A stretch of 64,000 nucleotides of DNA from an uncultured Alphaproteobacteria bacterium (GTDB lineage Bacteria > Pseudomonadota > Alphaproteobacteria > RF32 > CAG-239). The DNA lies in NCBI GenBank assembly GCA_944392835.1, contig CALXYB010000003.1, positions 137,389 to 201,388 on the forward strand, in the 5' to 3' direction. The translations under genes were made by a program, and so were the position numbers. The notes below the pieces were generated by a model. That model searched no databases, had not been told where the DNA came from, and saw only the letters and a list, made by a program, of their open reading frames with translations. This document shows, piece by piece, positions 52,878-61,807 of this stretch (positions are counted from its first letter, which is position 1; each line of letters opens with the position of its first letter).

Positions 52878-53861
52878 TTAATGATTAAGAGGCGGAACTT
52901 CATAAGTTTCTGTTTCACTACATACAGATGTTTCTGTTGATGGACATAAGGCTGTAGATTGTGACGGACACCATTTAGAAGAAGAAATATGCGAGTTCGG
53001 ACCACAGCTTCCAGTATAAATGCATTGACATCTGTCAGTACCATCACCAACAGTTTGAGCCAAATTGATAGTAATAGTATAATATGACGTGTTTGAATTT
53101 TGGCATTTATAGCAAGCGTTACCACATTCTGTCGTGCCTGTTTGGGTCTTAGAAGCATTGCTAGGACAAATCGTATCAGTCCAGCCTGAAGGGCAAGTAT
53201 CATCGCAGCATTTCTTGCAACTCTTAAACTTTTGAGTAGAGCCGCTATAGCAGACGGCAGAGCCGATTTCGCCGCCGCATTCGCAAGTTGTGTAACCAGA
53301 GCAGGGGTTTTCTTTGCGCTTATATTTTGTTTCAGAACAGCTTTGGCAGCTTCCGTCGGCAACATAACCTTGGGCTGTAGCTTGTGCATAGGTATAAGTA
53401 TAACCCGAGCAGGGGTTGCATTTACATTTTTTGTAGTTAGCATCATAAGAGCAGGTTGTGTCAACAACCATACCGGAAGAACATTGGGTTTCGGTAAAGC
53501 CGGTTTCATTACAAGCTCTGGGTCTGTCTTCTACACATTTAGCAAAATATTTATCATTATAAGGACATTGACCGGATGGATAAGCAGGTAAGGAGCAAGC
53601 AGTAACTGAATACCCCTCGTTTTGGCATTGTTTAGTCGTGTCTACGACATAACCATCATCACCGTCAATAGAACCGAAACCACCGTCACTGCAGTCGCCA
53701 TACCCCAAAAAACAAACACCGGCAAGTTTAAGCCCCGAAGAAGATGATATGGGCTTTAACTCAATAGGTGTGGTGTGTGTATGTGAAGAAAAGTCGGGAG
53801 CGGCTAAGCCAACTGCCGGAACCACAAGTAAAGTAACAGTAGATAAAAGCAAGTTTCGCAT
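52878..53861 (-). CDS. Cysteine-rich secreted protein
   Basis: A 327-residue protein with a signal peptide (MRNLLLSTVTLLVVPAVGLAA) and a mature part with more than 30 cysteines in irregular CxxC and CC patterns (KCKCNPCSGYTYTYA, SCQSCSETKYKRK, FKSCKKCCDDTC). Repeated short units of the form PCSGYTYT...GYVADGSCQSC suggest tandem disulfide-linked modules. The number is odd or even depending on what is paired; many disulfides outside the cell are likely. I do not recognise a family, though such proteins occur in several host-associated groups. GGGAG precedes ATG 53861. Confidence 0.8.
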   Translation of the reverse strand: MRNLLLSTVTLLVVPAVGLAAPDFSSHTHTTPIELKPISSSSGLKLAGVCFLGYGDCSDGGFGSIDGDDGYVVDTTKQCQNEGYSVTACSLPAYPSGQCPYNDKYFAKCVEDRPRACNETGFTETQCSSGMVVDTTCSYDANYKKCKCNPCSGYTYTYAQATAQGYVADGSCQSCSETKYKRKENPCSGYTTCECGGEIGSAVCYSGSTQKFKSCKKCCDDTCPSGWTDTICPSNASKTQTGTTECGNACYKCQNSNTSYYTITINLAQTVGDGTDRCQCIYTGSCGPNSHISSSKWCPSQSTALCPSTETSVCSETETYEVPPLNH

Positions 53862-53936
53862 AGTCAATCTCCCAATAATTCTAGAGTTAAAGTCCATATC
53901 TGAATATTAGGATACACTGATTTTGGAAATGAGTCA

Positions 53937-53986
53937 ACCATTAATGAGACTACAATTTTTTTTGTCTACCATTAATGAGCCTACAT
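53937..53986. repeat. Pair of direct repeats upstream of the Cys-rich gene
   Basis: ACCATTAATGAG-CTACA occurs at 53937 and 53968 with one differing base, 31 bases apart. They lie 76 to 124 bases before the start of the cysteine-rich gene. They could be regulator binding sites or a remnant of a short element end. Confidence 0.55.
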
Positions 53987-53999
53987 AAAATTTTCGCAA

Positions 54000-54043
54000 A
54001 AGAGAAACCCCTCCGGTCATCACGACGAAGGGGTTTCGTTTTT
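54000..54043. terminator. Terminator between minus-strand genes
   Basis: Stem GAAACCCCT / AGGGGTTTC with a long loop and a GTTTTTC tail on the plus strand. On the minus strand it follows the gene ending at 54063. Confidence 0.65.
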
Positions 54044-54062
54044 CTGCTATGCTATGACTTAT

Positions 54063-54434
54063 TCACCTTTTTTCAAAAGCGCCGCAGAAAAAAGCGCTTT
54101 TGTTTTTTTCAAGTTCACCTGGGCTGATATATATAGCTATTTTATCGCCTTTTTCTAACTTCCATGCGCTCGGGTTCGTATCCCGATGGAAGTATATTTT
54201 CTGCCCATTTTCTAATTCAATTTCTCTGCACCAGCTCAAGAAGCCACCGGAAACAGATTTAATTGTTACGGTCGGAGCATCGTTCAAATCCTCCTCAAAG
54301 AGAGAAGAGGTAAATGCTTCCATACCGCGCCAGCTACCTGCCATCATAAACAAATAGCCAACATAAATAAAAAATAACACAACTGCCGCAGCAAGAATTT
54401 GAGCGGCTCTTTTCATTAAATTTTTCATTTTCAT
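54063..54434 (-). CDS. Small membrane-anchored protein
   Basis: A 123-residue protein with one N-terminal hydrophobic segment (about residues 10-33) preceded by basic residues, then a polar domain with strands (TVTIKSVSGGF, KIYFHRDTN, KIAIYISPGE) expected outside the cytoplasm. Two cysteines (WCREIE and FCGAF). Unknown. Ribosome site is weak. A terminator follows on the minus strand. Confidence 0.62.
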   Translation of the reverse strand: MKMKNLMKRAAQILAAAVVLFFIYVGYLFMMAGSWRGMEAFTSSLFEEDLNDAPTVTIKSVSGGFLSWCREIELENGQKIYFHRDTNPSAWKLEKGDKIAIYISPGELEKNKSAFFCGAFEKR

Positions 54435-54597
54435 TTTATCTTTAAGTTTAACATTTCAAAAAAATGAAAAATCAGTTTGCAAAAGTCTTAAATCAAGCTT
54501 AAGAGTTTCGCCTCAACATCACCATAATCAACATACTAATTTTTCACATAGCAAGGATAATAGCATATTTATTTAACCTTGTCTAGACAAAAAAGCC

Positions 54598-54633
54598 AAA
54601 AAAAATACCTCGCATTTTCTACGAGGTATTTTA
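54598..54633 (-). terminator. Terminator after ppiD
   Basis: On the minus strand: AAAATACCTCG / CGAGGTATTTT followed by eight T residues, just after the ppiD stop. Confidence 0.82.
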
Positions 54634-54651
54634 ATGAAAAGAAGAGGGGGT

Positions 54652-56532
54652 TTAGTCAGCTAATCCAATCAGCCGATATTTCACCCGAACATCATAATCT
54701 TCGCCAAAGCTATTGACCAACGCATTGGCAACATCTTGGCTAAGGTCAATCTTAACCCGACGCTCAACGCCAAAGGCAAGTTCCTCATCAGGTTTTTCGT
54801 TCTTGCCGATTATTTTGTCCGTAACGGCAATAATCTTTTCATCACCCTGCGTAATGAGCTTGGGTTCGCCAAGGCTTTCTTGGAACAACTCAATCATAGC
54901 CGCCTGAGACAATCCCTCAAAGCTGCCGCCGCGGTTAAGCGGTTTGGTTGTCTTAACATTTAAGCCGAAACGCTGCGCAACTTCGTTAATTTTGTCGCCG
55001 TTTTCAAGGTCGTGCATAACATCATTAACAATTTCTTGTGCAATAGCGGAACGCTCATTAATCTCCCACATCTTTTCAATCTCGCCGCTAACAGCTTCAA
55101 CCGGCAAGGGGTGAGCTTCAGCAATCTTGTCAACTCTGGACACAACAAAACCATCATCTGTTTCCGTAACCTGGCTAACTTCGCCGACATTATAAGAAAA
55201 GGCCGTATCCACAAACTCGGAAGATTTCAAAGTCTTATCATAACCTTTAGGCGCAGAAGCATATTTACCGTCTTCGCCCAAACCTTTTACGACCAGAACC
55301 TTAGACTTCATCTCTTTGGCAATATCTTCCAAACTTGCGCCGCCGCCGATTTTGTCTTCAATTTCTGATGCAACGGCATAAGCCTCATCATAAGCGCGCT
55401 CTTTTTTCAAAGCCTCAACAATCTTTGCTCTGGCTTTGGCTTTGTCCATTTTAGAACCGGCCTTAACATCGGTCAGCTTCATAATATGCCAGCCCAAGTC
55501 AGACTTAACAGGGCCCAAGACATCACCGACTTCGGCGGCAAACATCTCTTCAGCCATATCGGCAATCAGCATATCTTTAGCAACAAAGCCCAAATCCGTT
55601 GCTTCTTTGGTCTGTCCGGCAACTTCCTGCGCAACGCTATAAAAGTCTTTACCTTCATTGAGCTGAGCCATTGCTTTGTCAGCATCTTCTTTGGTATCAA
55701 AAGCCATTTGCAGGATATTGCGTGTTTCCGGCACCTCAAATTGTGCAATATTTTCGGCATAATAAGCCTCAATATCAGCCTCTTCCGGAACCAAGTTTTG
55801 TGCCATTTCATCAACAGATAAGACAATGAAAGAAACATCACGTTTTTCGGGCTCAATAAAGTTTGTGCTGAAATCGGCATAATACTGCTCAATCTCTTCC
55901 GGTGTAATTTTGCGGTCAACTTTTACATTTGCGGGGTCAACTACAATATATTTAAACACGCGGCGCATATTCTCAACCTTAGCCAGCTTGTTGAGCAAAA
56001 CATCTGGCACATTCATATTTGCCGCCGGGTTTTGAATAAGCTGTTGCTTAACAATATCTTTTTTCAAAGCCTCAATATAGCGTTGTTCGGTCCAACCGGA
56101 AGCTGAAAGGACCATACGCAAGCGTTCCAAGCTGAAGTTGCCGTTTGCATCCAAAAACTCCGCCTGAGAATAAATAATTTTTCGGATTAAATCATCACTG
56201 ATGTGAATATTGAGCTTTTCAGCCGTTCTTTCAATAATGGCGTTAGTCAGTTCTCTCTGAACCAAACCTTGCAACATCGCATTACGAATTTCGTCCGTAA
56301 GTTGCAGATTATCACCAAAGAGGTTGCGCGCCATCTGTTGCTCCTGTTCAAAAAGCAGAGCAAACTGCTGTTGCGAGATTTTAATATCATCCACCTTAAT
56401 AACGGGCTTATTCCGTGCCGCACCGGTCAAATAACCGGAAACCCCGAACAAAGACACAAAGCTCAAAGCCGTCAAAATCAAAATAAACTTTGATAACCAG
56501 TTTTTCTGAGCTCTTGCTAATTTATCCATCAT
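54652..56532 (-). CDS. ppiD: PpiD-type periplasmic folding factor
   Basis: Membrane-anchored chaperone/peptidyl-prolyl isomerase. Residues 1-35 hold the anchor (WLSKFILILTALSFVSLFGV), then a SurA-like N-terminal helical domain (ISQQQFALLFEQEQQMARNL, VQRELTNAIIERTAEKLNI), a parvulin domain (about residues 265-365: ETRNILQMAF to DLGWHIMKL) and a second helical region. Length 626 fits PpiD. The gene lies before tpiA, divergent from it, an arrangement common in alphaproteobacteria. Confidence 0.9.
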   Translation of the reverse strand: MMDKLARAQKNWLSKFILILTALSFVSLFGVSGYLTGAARNKPVIKVDDIKISQQQFALLFEQEQQMARNLFGDNLQLTDEIRNAMLQGLVQRELTNAIIERTAEKLNIHISDDLIRKIIYSQAEFLDANGNFSLERLRMVLSASGWTEQRYIEALKKDIVKQQLIQNPAANMNVPDVLLNKLAKVENMRRVFKYIVVDPANVKVDRKITPEEIEQYYADFSTNFIEPEKRDVSFIVLSVDEMAQNLVPEEADIEAYYAENIAQFEVPETRNILQMAFDTKEDADKAMAQLNEGKDFYSVAQEVAGQTKEATDLGFVAKDMLIADMAEEMFAAEVGDVLGPVKSDLGWHIMKLTDVKAGSKMDKAKARAKIVEALKKERAYDEAYAVASEIEDKIGGGASLEDIAKEMKSKVLVVKGLGEDGKYASAPKGYDKTLKSSEFVDTAFSYNVGEVSQVTETDDGFVVSRVDKIAEAHPLPVEAVSGEIEKMWEINERSAIAQEIVNDVMHDLENGDKINEVAQRFGLNVKTTKPLNRGGSFEGLSQAAMIELFQESLGEPKLITQGDEKIIAVTDKIIGKNEKPDEELAFGVERRVKIDLSQDVANALVNSFGEDYDVRVKYRLIGLAD

Positions 56533-56706
56533 TGTTGAAAAATCCTATTAAATCCAAAAATTCAAACTTTCCGTATTATATGGTAATTTTAATAATTTAT
56601 GCAATCTTATAAATATTCGTGTTGAAAAGTTTTTTTAGCTGGAAAATATATTTTTGTTGTGCTACAAAGACGACAATGAAAATTTATAAGTAAAGGATTA
56701 TAAATC

Positions 56707-57471
56707 ATGGCAAGAAAAAAACTCATTGCAGGTAACTGGAAAATGAATGGCCTTATGGAAGATGGCATTGCTTTGGCAAAAGGCATCGCTCAGGAAGTTA
56801 AGGCTTTTGGCAAATCTGAATGCGAATTTTTGGTATGCCCGCCGTTCACTTTGTTGGCTTCGGTCAAAAAAGCTTTGCGCGGTGCAAAAGTTGCTCTCGG
56901 CGCACAAGATGTTCACTTTGCGGAAAAAGGCGCGCACACGGGCGATATCAGCCCCTTGATGCTCAAGGACTTGGGTTGCACCTATGTTATCATCGGTCAC
57001 TCTGAACGCAGAGCAGACCATTTTGAATCAAATGAACTGATTTGCAAAAAAGCCGTTGCCGCTCATGCTGCCGGTCTTAAGACAGTTATTTGCATTGGCG
57101 AAACAGAGGCACAAAGAGATGCCGGCAAGACCATTGATGTTTGCAAAGAGCAAATTTTAGGTTCTGTTCCCGATGATTCTACCGCGGCTGATACCGTTAT
57201 TGCTTATGAGCCTGTTTGGGCAATCGGCACGGGCAAAACCCCGACAGCTAACGATGTTGAGGAAGTTCACGCCGCTGTTCGTAAGGTTTTAGCCAAGAAG
57301 ATTGGCAAAGGCAATGCCAATAAGATGAAGATTTTGTACGGCGGTTCCGTAAAACCCTCAAACGCCAAAGAATTTTTGTCTTTGCCGGATGTTGATGGTG
57401 CCTTAATCGGCGGAGCCAGCCTGAAAGTTGCTGATTTTATGGCTATTGCCAAAAACGCTAGTGAAAAATAA
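56707..57471 (+). CDS. tpiA: Triosephosphate isomerase
   Basis: Interconverts dihydroxyacetone phosphate and glyceraldehyde 3-phosphate. Active-site residues are all present: AGNWKMNG (Asn10 and Lys12), IIGHSERR (the His), AYEPVWAIGTG (the Glu), and YGGSVKP (phosphate loop). Length 254 is standard. AAGGAT precedes the ATG. secG follows after 25 bases, an arrangement common in proteobacteria. Confidence 0.98.
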   Translation: MARKKLIAGNWKMNGLMEDGIALAKGIAQEVKAFGKSECEFLVCPPFTLLASVKKALRGAKVALGAQDVHFAEKGAHTGDISPLMLKDLGCTYVIIGHSERRADHFESNELICKKAVAAHAAGLKTVICIGETEAQRDAGKTIDVCKEQILGSVPDDSTAADTVIAYEPVWAIGTGKTPTANDVEEVHAAVRKVLAKKIGKGNANKMKILYGGSVKPSNAKEFLSLPDVDGALIGGASLKVADFMAIAKNASEK

Positions 57472-57496
57472 GAATTAAGAATAAGGAATAAAAATA

Positions 57497-57814
57497 ATGG
57501 AAACAGTTTTATTAGTGGTTCACTTGCTGGTAGCAATCTTTTTGGTTGCTCTGATTTTGATGCAACGCTCCGGCGGCGGTGCTTTGGATGGCTTAGGCGG
57601 CGGTAGCGGCGCTAGCTCTATCTTGAGCGCACGTGGCACAGGCAATATGCTGACCAGAACAACAGCCATTTTGGCAACAATCTTTTTCTTAACCAGCATT
57701 TCGCTCTCAATCTATTATAAAGGTGCACAGCCGAAACCGACCTCCATTTTGGAGCAAGCTCCGGCAACATCATCAGCACCTTCGGTTCCAAGCGCACCGG
57801 TAGCTGAGAAATAA
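57497..57814 (+). CDS. secG: Protein translocase subunit SecG
   Basis: Small membrane component of SecYEG. Two hydrophobic segments (about residues 2-20 and 52-72) flank the conserved cytoplasmic loop LMQRSGGGALDGLGGG. C-terminal tail is Pro/Ala/Ser-rich. Length 105 fits. Co-transcribed with tpiA; terminator follows. Confidence 0.95.
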   Translation: METVLLVVHLLVAIFLVALILMQRSGGGALDGLGGGSGASSILSARGTGNMLTRTTAILATIFFLTSISLSIYYKGAQPKPTSILEQAPATSSAPSVPSAPVAEK

Positions 57815-57834
57815 ATGATAAAGATGACCAGACA

Positions 57835-57868
57835 TAAGGCACCCTCTCTTTTGAGATGGTGCCTTTGT
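57835..57868 (+). terminator. Terminator after secG
   Basis: Stem AAGGCACC-TCTC / GAGA-GGTGCCTT with TTTT loop, one mismatch. Weak T-run (CTTTGTCTC). Confidence 0.65.
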
Positions 57869-57906
57869 CTCTTTTAAGTAACCAAATTTATATGGGAATT
57901 GTACGA

Positions 57907-59574
57907 ATGACTGAACTGACAAATCTTGATAACGTATTGTCAAAAAAAGCAAAATTCATTTTTATTACGGGTGGTGTTGTTTCATCTTTGGGCAAAGGCC
58001 TAGCCTCGGCATCTCTGGCTTCCATTTTGCAGGCGAGGGGCTTTAAGGTACGTTTACGCAAGCTTGATCCTTATTTGAATGTGGATCCCGGAACAATGAG
58101 CCCCTACCAACATGGTGAGGTTTTTGTAACCGATGACGGAACGGAAGCAGACCTTGACTTAGGCCACTATGAGCGTTTTTCTGGCGTTCCGGCCAAACGC
58201 ACGGATAGTATTACCACAGGCAAGATTTATCAAAGAGTCATTGACAAAGAACGCCATGGCGATTATCTGGGGGCAACAATTCAGGTCATTCCGCATGTAA
58301 CCAACGAGATTAAAGACTTTATTTATTCTGACGTAACCGACGAAGATTTTGTCTTGTGCGAAATCGGCGGAACAGTCGGCGATATTGAAGGTCAGCCTTA
58401 TTTGGAGGCGATTCGTCAGGTCGCTTATGACTTGGGACGCGACAGAATAATGTTCATTCACGTTACCTTGTTGCCATACATTCCGGCGGCAGGAGAGCTC
58501 AAAACCAAGCCGACCCAACATTCTGTTAAGAAGTTGCAAGAATATGGTATCCAGCCGGATATGCTGCTTTGCCGTTCTCAAACACCGATTCCGCAAAACG
58601 AGAAACGCAAGATTGCTTTGTTCTGCAATATTAGAGAAGACAATGTTATTGCCGCGCTTGATGTTGATACGATATATCAGGTTCCGGTAGCTTATTCGCA
58701 TGAAGGTATGGATGCACAAGTTTGCAAACATTTTGGCTTAGATTGCGGTAAAGAGCCGGATTTAAGCAAATGGGAAAATATTGTTAACACGATTCGCTGC
58801 CCCGAAGGCGAGGTCAAAATTGCTGTTGTCGGTAAATATACACAGCTTTTGGAGGCCTATAAGTCTTTGAACGAAGCCTTGACCCATGGTGGCATAGCCA
58901 ACAAATTTAAGGTTCGCATTAAATGGATAGATTCTGAACTGTTAGAGCATAATGACCCTGCGACCTATTTGGCTGAAGTTAACGGTATCTTGGTCCCCGG
59001 CGGCTTTGGCGAAAGAGGAACGGAAGGCAAAATGTTAGCCATTAAATATGCCCGTGAAAATAATGTTCCTTTCTTGGGTATCTGCTTTGGTATGCAGTTG
59101 GCCGTTATTGAAACCATGCGTAATGTTGCCGGAATTAAGACTGCGGGCACGACCGAGTTTGGTAAGGCTTGCGAACCGGTAGTAGGTTTAATGACCGAAT
59201 GGGACAAAGACGGAGCCAAACAAATCCGCCACAAAGATGGAGATTTAGGCGGCACAATGCGTCTGGGTGCATATGAATCTGTTTTGGATAAAGATTCTTT
59301 AGCGCGCAAAATTTATGGCAAAGATAAAATCTCTGAGCGCCACCGTCATCGTTATGAAGTTAATATTAAGTACGAGGACCAATTACGCCAAGCAGGTATG
59401 GTTATTGCGGGTAAATCGCCTGATGGCAAATTGCCGGAAATTTGTGAGCGTCCGGATCATCCGTGGTTTATCGGCGTACAGTTCCACCCTGAACTGAAGT
59501 CTAAACCTTTTGCGCCGCATCCGCTGTTTGTTTCTTTCGTTAAGGCGGCTATTGATAAAAGCCGATTACTCTAA
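57907..59574 (+). CDS. pyrG: CTP synthase
   Basis: Makes CTP from UTP, ATP and glutamine. The synthase domain begins [19 protein letters not shown], and the glutaminase domain has the nucleophile Cys in [10 protein letters not shown] and the His-Glu of VQFHPEL. Length 555 fits. The start is set at ATG 57907 (MTELTNLDN); longer in-frame starts at 57856 and 57892 run into the terminator or lack a ribosome site. The next gene overlaps its stop by one base. Confidence 0.97.
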   Translation: MTELTNLDNVLSKKAKFIFITGGVVSSLGKGLASASLASILQARGFKVRLRKLDPYLNVDPGTMSPYQHGEVFVTDDGTEADLDLGHYERFSGVPAKRTDSITTGKIYQRVIDKERHGDYLGATIQVIPHVTNEIKDFIYSDVTDEDFVLCEIGGTVGDIEGQPYLEAIRQVAYDLGRDRIMFIHVTLLPYIPAAGELKTKPTQHSVKKLQEYGIQPDMLLCRSQTPIPQNEKRKIALFCNIREDNVIAALDVDTIYQVPVAYSHEGMDAQVCKHFGLDCGKEPDLSKWENIVNTIRCPEGEVKIAVVGKYTQLLEAYKSLNEALTHGGIANKFKVRIKWIDSELLEHNDPATYLAEVNGILVPGGFGERGTEGKMLAIKYARENNVPFLGICFGMQLAVIETMRNVAGIKTAGTTEFGKACEPVVGLMTEWDKDGAKQIRHKDGDLGGTMRLGAYESVLDKDSLARKIYGKDKISERHRHRYEVNIKYEDQLRQAGMVIAGKSPDGKLPEICERPDHPWFIGVQFHPELKSKPFAPHPLFVSFVKAAIDKSRLL

Positions 59575-59972
59575 TGGAAAATTTGGAAGAGCGCCTAAGC
59601 GGTTTAGAAAATAACAATTGTGAGGTGTTCGGTTTTACCTTAGATAATGCCGAGCCCTCACAACAAGAGCGGTTTATTGCCTTACTTTCTCAAGCAACCA
59701 AGCTTGAGGTTTTAGGGCTGACCGCTCTTAAACCATTAACAAGCATTAAAGATGAATGGGAACAACAACAAGCAAAAAATTATCGTAATGAAAAGAAGAT
59801 TGGCGAAGATAGGGCTCGGGTTGCTTATTTTTACGAGAAAATTTTGCCTCAAATGCTCAAAATTTTGCCCAATCTGCCAAATCTGCAAGAATTATTGCTA
59901 TGTAACATTACGCTCTCAGAAGAGGACAAAGCAAAGTTACCTCTTGGTCTAAAACTTATTGATATTTGTTAA
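59574..59972 (+). CDS. Small leucine-rich-like protein, unknown
   Basis: A 132-residue protein overlapping the pyrG stop by one base (TAATG), so translationally coupled. It contains leucine-rich spacings (KLEVLGLTALKPLTS and LPNLQELLLCNITLSEED) that look like two to three LRR turns separated by a helix (YFYEKILPQMLKIL). No signal peptide. Role unknown; coupling to pyrG suggests expression level more than function. Confidence 0.6.
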   Translation: MENLEERLSGLENNNCEVFGFTLDNAEPSQQERFIALLSQATKLEVLGLTALKPLTSIKDEWEQQQAKNYRNEKKIGEDRARVAYFYEKILPQMLKILPNLPNLQELLLCNITLSEEDKAKLPLGLKLIDIC

Positions 59973-59979
59973 AGCAGAG

Positions 59980-60008
59980 TTGCTAAATAAAGCATTCTGT
60001 GCTATAAC
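59980..60008 (+). promoter_or_regulatory. Promoter candidate for kdsA
   Basis: TTGCTA, 17 bases, extended -10 TGCTATAAC. Well-formed; start near 60015, 26 bases before the ATG. Confidence 0.65.
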
Positions 60009-60040
60009 ACTCAAACCAAAAACACAAAAAGGAACAGACT

Positions 60041-60886
60041 ATGGAACAAAGAATAATAGAAATCGGTAATTTTAAGATTGGCAACAAGCTTCCTCTTGCT
60101 TTGTTAGCCGGACCTTGCCAAATAGAGAGCCGCCAACATGCCATAGATATGGCCGGCGCTATGGTTGAAATCACCAAGGAGTTGGGAATCAACTACATTT
60201 TTAAAGCCTCTTTTGACAAGGCTAACCGCACTTCAATCAACGGCGCACGCGGTGTTGGACTGGAAGAGGGAATGCTAACCTTTGAAGAGATTAAGAAACT
60301 CTACAACAATATTCCGATTGTTACTGATGTCCATGAAAAAGAACAATGCGGCATTGTTGCGCAATATGTTGATATGTTGCAAATTCCGGCATTTTTGTGC
60401 CGTCAGACGGATTTGGTCGTGGCCGCAGCCAAGACCGGAAAAGTCGTAAACATCAAAAAAGGTCAGTTCTGCGCCCCATGGGATATGAAGCATATTGTAA
60501 AAAAAGCAGAAGATGCAGGAAACTCTAACGTTTGTTTGACAGAGCGCGGTGCTAGTTTTGGTTACAACACTTTGGTAACAGACTTCCGTGGCTTGCCGAC
60601 AATGGCAAGAGAAACAGGTTGTCCGGTAATTTTTGATGCGACACACTCTGTTCAGCAACCGAGCGGTCAAGGCGGAACATCTGGCGGACAAAGAGAATTT
60701 GCGCCCGTTTTGGCTCGCGCCGCAGTTGCAGTTGGTGTTGCGGCTGTGTTTATTGAAACACACGACAATCCGGATAAAGCCTTGTCAGACGGCCCGAATA
60801 TGATACCCTTGAAAGATATGAAGAGGGTCTTGAGTGAACTGATGACCTATGACAGCGTAACAAAATCAATCATTCACGATTATTAA
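60041..60886 (+). CDS. kdsA: KDO-8-phosphate synthase, metal-dependent class
   Basis: Condenses phosphoenolpyruvate with arabinose-5-phosphate, first committed step of KDO for LPS. Family motifs are LLAGPCQIES, KASFDKANRTS, TDVHEKEQ and DATHSVQQP. In class II (metal-dependent, Aquifex type) enzymes a Cys in AGPC is a metal ligand; here that is Cys26, whereas E. coli KdsA has Asn at this place. His in DATHSV, Glu in IETHDN and Asp in SDGPNM complete the site. So I call it the metal-dependent class. AAAGGAAC precedes ATG 60041. Confidence 0.95.
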   Translation: MEQRIIEIGNFKIGNKLPLALLAGPCQIESRQHAIDMAGAMVEITKELGINYIFKASFDKANRTSINGARGVGLEEGMLTFEEIKKLYNNIPIVTDVHEKEQCGIVAQYVDMLQIPAFLCRQTDLVVAAAKTGKVVNIKKGQFCAPWDMKHIVKKAEDAGNSNVCLTERGASFGYNTLVTDFRGLPTMARETGCPVIFDATHSVQQPSGQGGTSGGQREFAPVLARAAVAVGVAAVFIETHDNPDKALSDGPNMIPLKDMKRVLSELMTYDSVTKSIIHDY

Positions 60887-60889
60887 GCC

Positions 60890-60927
60890 AAAACCTCCCC
60901 GAACTTCAAAACTCGGGGAGAATTTTT
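60890..60927 (+). terminator. Terminator after kdsA
   Basis: Stem CTCCCCGA / TCGGGGAG, ten-base loop, AATTTTT tail. The next small gene begins 13 bases later, so readthrough or a second promoter must serve it. Confidence 0.7.
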
Positions 60928-60939
60928 AAGAGAAAAGCG

Positions 60940-61068
60940 ATGAAAGATTTTTTAAGACAAAGAGGAACCTGGCTGATATTGCTATGCGCATTACTGGCAA
61001 TATTGTCAGCTTGGGAGTTTGATAAAAACCCGCCAAATTGGGTTTATGAGGTAATGACGAGGGAATAA
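60940..61068 (+). CDS. 42-residue single-pass membrane protein
   Basis: A short gene: ATG 60940 to TAA 61068, 42 residues. It has a basic N-terminus (KDFLRQRG), one hydrophobic segment (TWLILLCALLAILSAW) and a polar C-terminus (NPPNWVYEVMTRE). The stop is two bases before the TTG start of recO, so it is probably coupled to it. AAGAG precedes the ATG. Family unknown. Confidence 0.6.
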   Translation: MKDFLRQRGTWLILLCALLAILSAWEFDKNPPNWVYEVMTRE

Positions 61069-61069
61069 G

Positions 61070-61786
61070 TTGCAGTTCACGGACGAAGGCTACATCATAA
61101 ACGTCAGAAAACATGGCGAGAGCTCGTTGATACTAACCCTCATAACCAAAGAGCACGGCAAAATAATCGGTTATGTTAAGGGCGGGCACAGCAAAAAAAA
61201 CTTAGGTGTTTATCAGCCGGGCAATCTGATAAGCATAGATGCTTATGCGCGCTTAGAAGAAAATATGCTGACCATAAGAGCCGAGCTCTTAAAGCCGATA
61301 GCCGTGCATTTTATAAGCGATGCCAAGAAGTTGGCCGCGCTGATGTCATTATGCGAACTTTGCAATATCTGTATGCCAGAAAAAGCGGAATTAGAGCGAT
61401 TTTATTATATGATAGACAGCTTTTTTAACCTAATAGATGAAGATAATTGGCTAGTACATTATTCTTATTTTGAATTTTATCTATTAGACTTCTTGGGTAT
61501 AGGTCTAGATTTAAGCGAATGCTCTGCCACCGGCGCCACAGAAAATCTGGAATATGTTTCGCCAAAAACAGGTAAGGCCGTCTGCGCCGAAGCCGGAGAA
61601 CCTTATAAGGCGAGGTTATTCAGATTTCCGCATTATATTGTGGATAAGAACTATGCGCCAAGCCTTGCTGAAGTAGCAGAACTCTTAAAAATGACCGAGT
61701 TTTTCCTCAATAAAAACTTTTTTCAAACTCATAACTTGAAATTCCCGCCAAACCGTGCTAATTTGCTCCATAACTTAGGCCTATAA
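61070..61786 (+). CDS. recO: DNA repair protein RecO
   Basis: Recombination mediator in the RecFOR pathway. The start TTG 61070 gives MQFTDEGYIINVRKHGESS, matching the family N-terminus (OB fold), with GAGGG a few bases before it. The rest (ITKEHGKIIGYVKGG, YQPGNLISIDA, LCELCNICMPEKAELERFY) fits the helical domain. Length 238 is usual. Followed by parC after 21 bases; the recO-parC order is frequent in alphaproteobacteria. Confidence 0.93.
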   Translation: MQFTDEGYIINVRKHGESSLILTLITKEHGKIIGYVKGGHSKKNLGVYQPGNLISIDAYARLEENMLTIRAELLKPIAVHFISDAKKLAALMSLCELCNICMPEKAELERFYYMIDSFFNLIDEDNWLVHYSYFEFYLLDFLGIGLDLSECSATGATENLEYVSPKTGKAVCAEAGEPYKARLFRFPHYIVDKNYAPSLAEVAELLKMTEFFLNKNFFQTHNLKFPPNRANLLHNLGL

Positions 61787-61807
61787 ACGATTTTAGAGTA
61801 ATTTTTT

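Noticed and set aside
53937..53986. Insertion sequence end
   Set aside because: Repeats are direct, short, and no transposase or inverted ends lie nearby.
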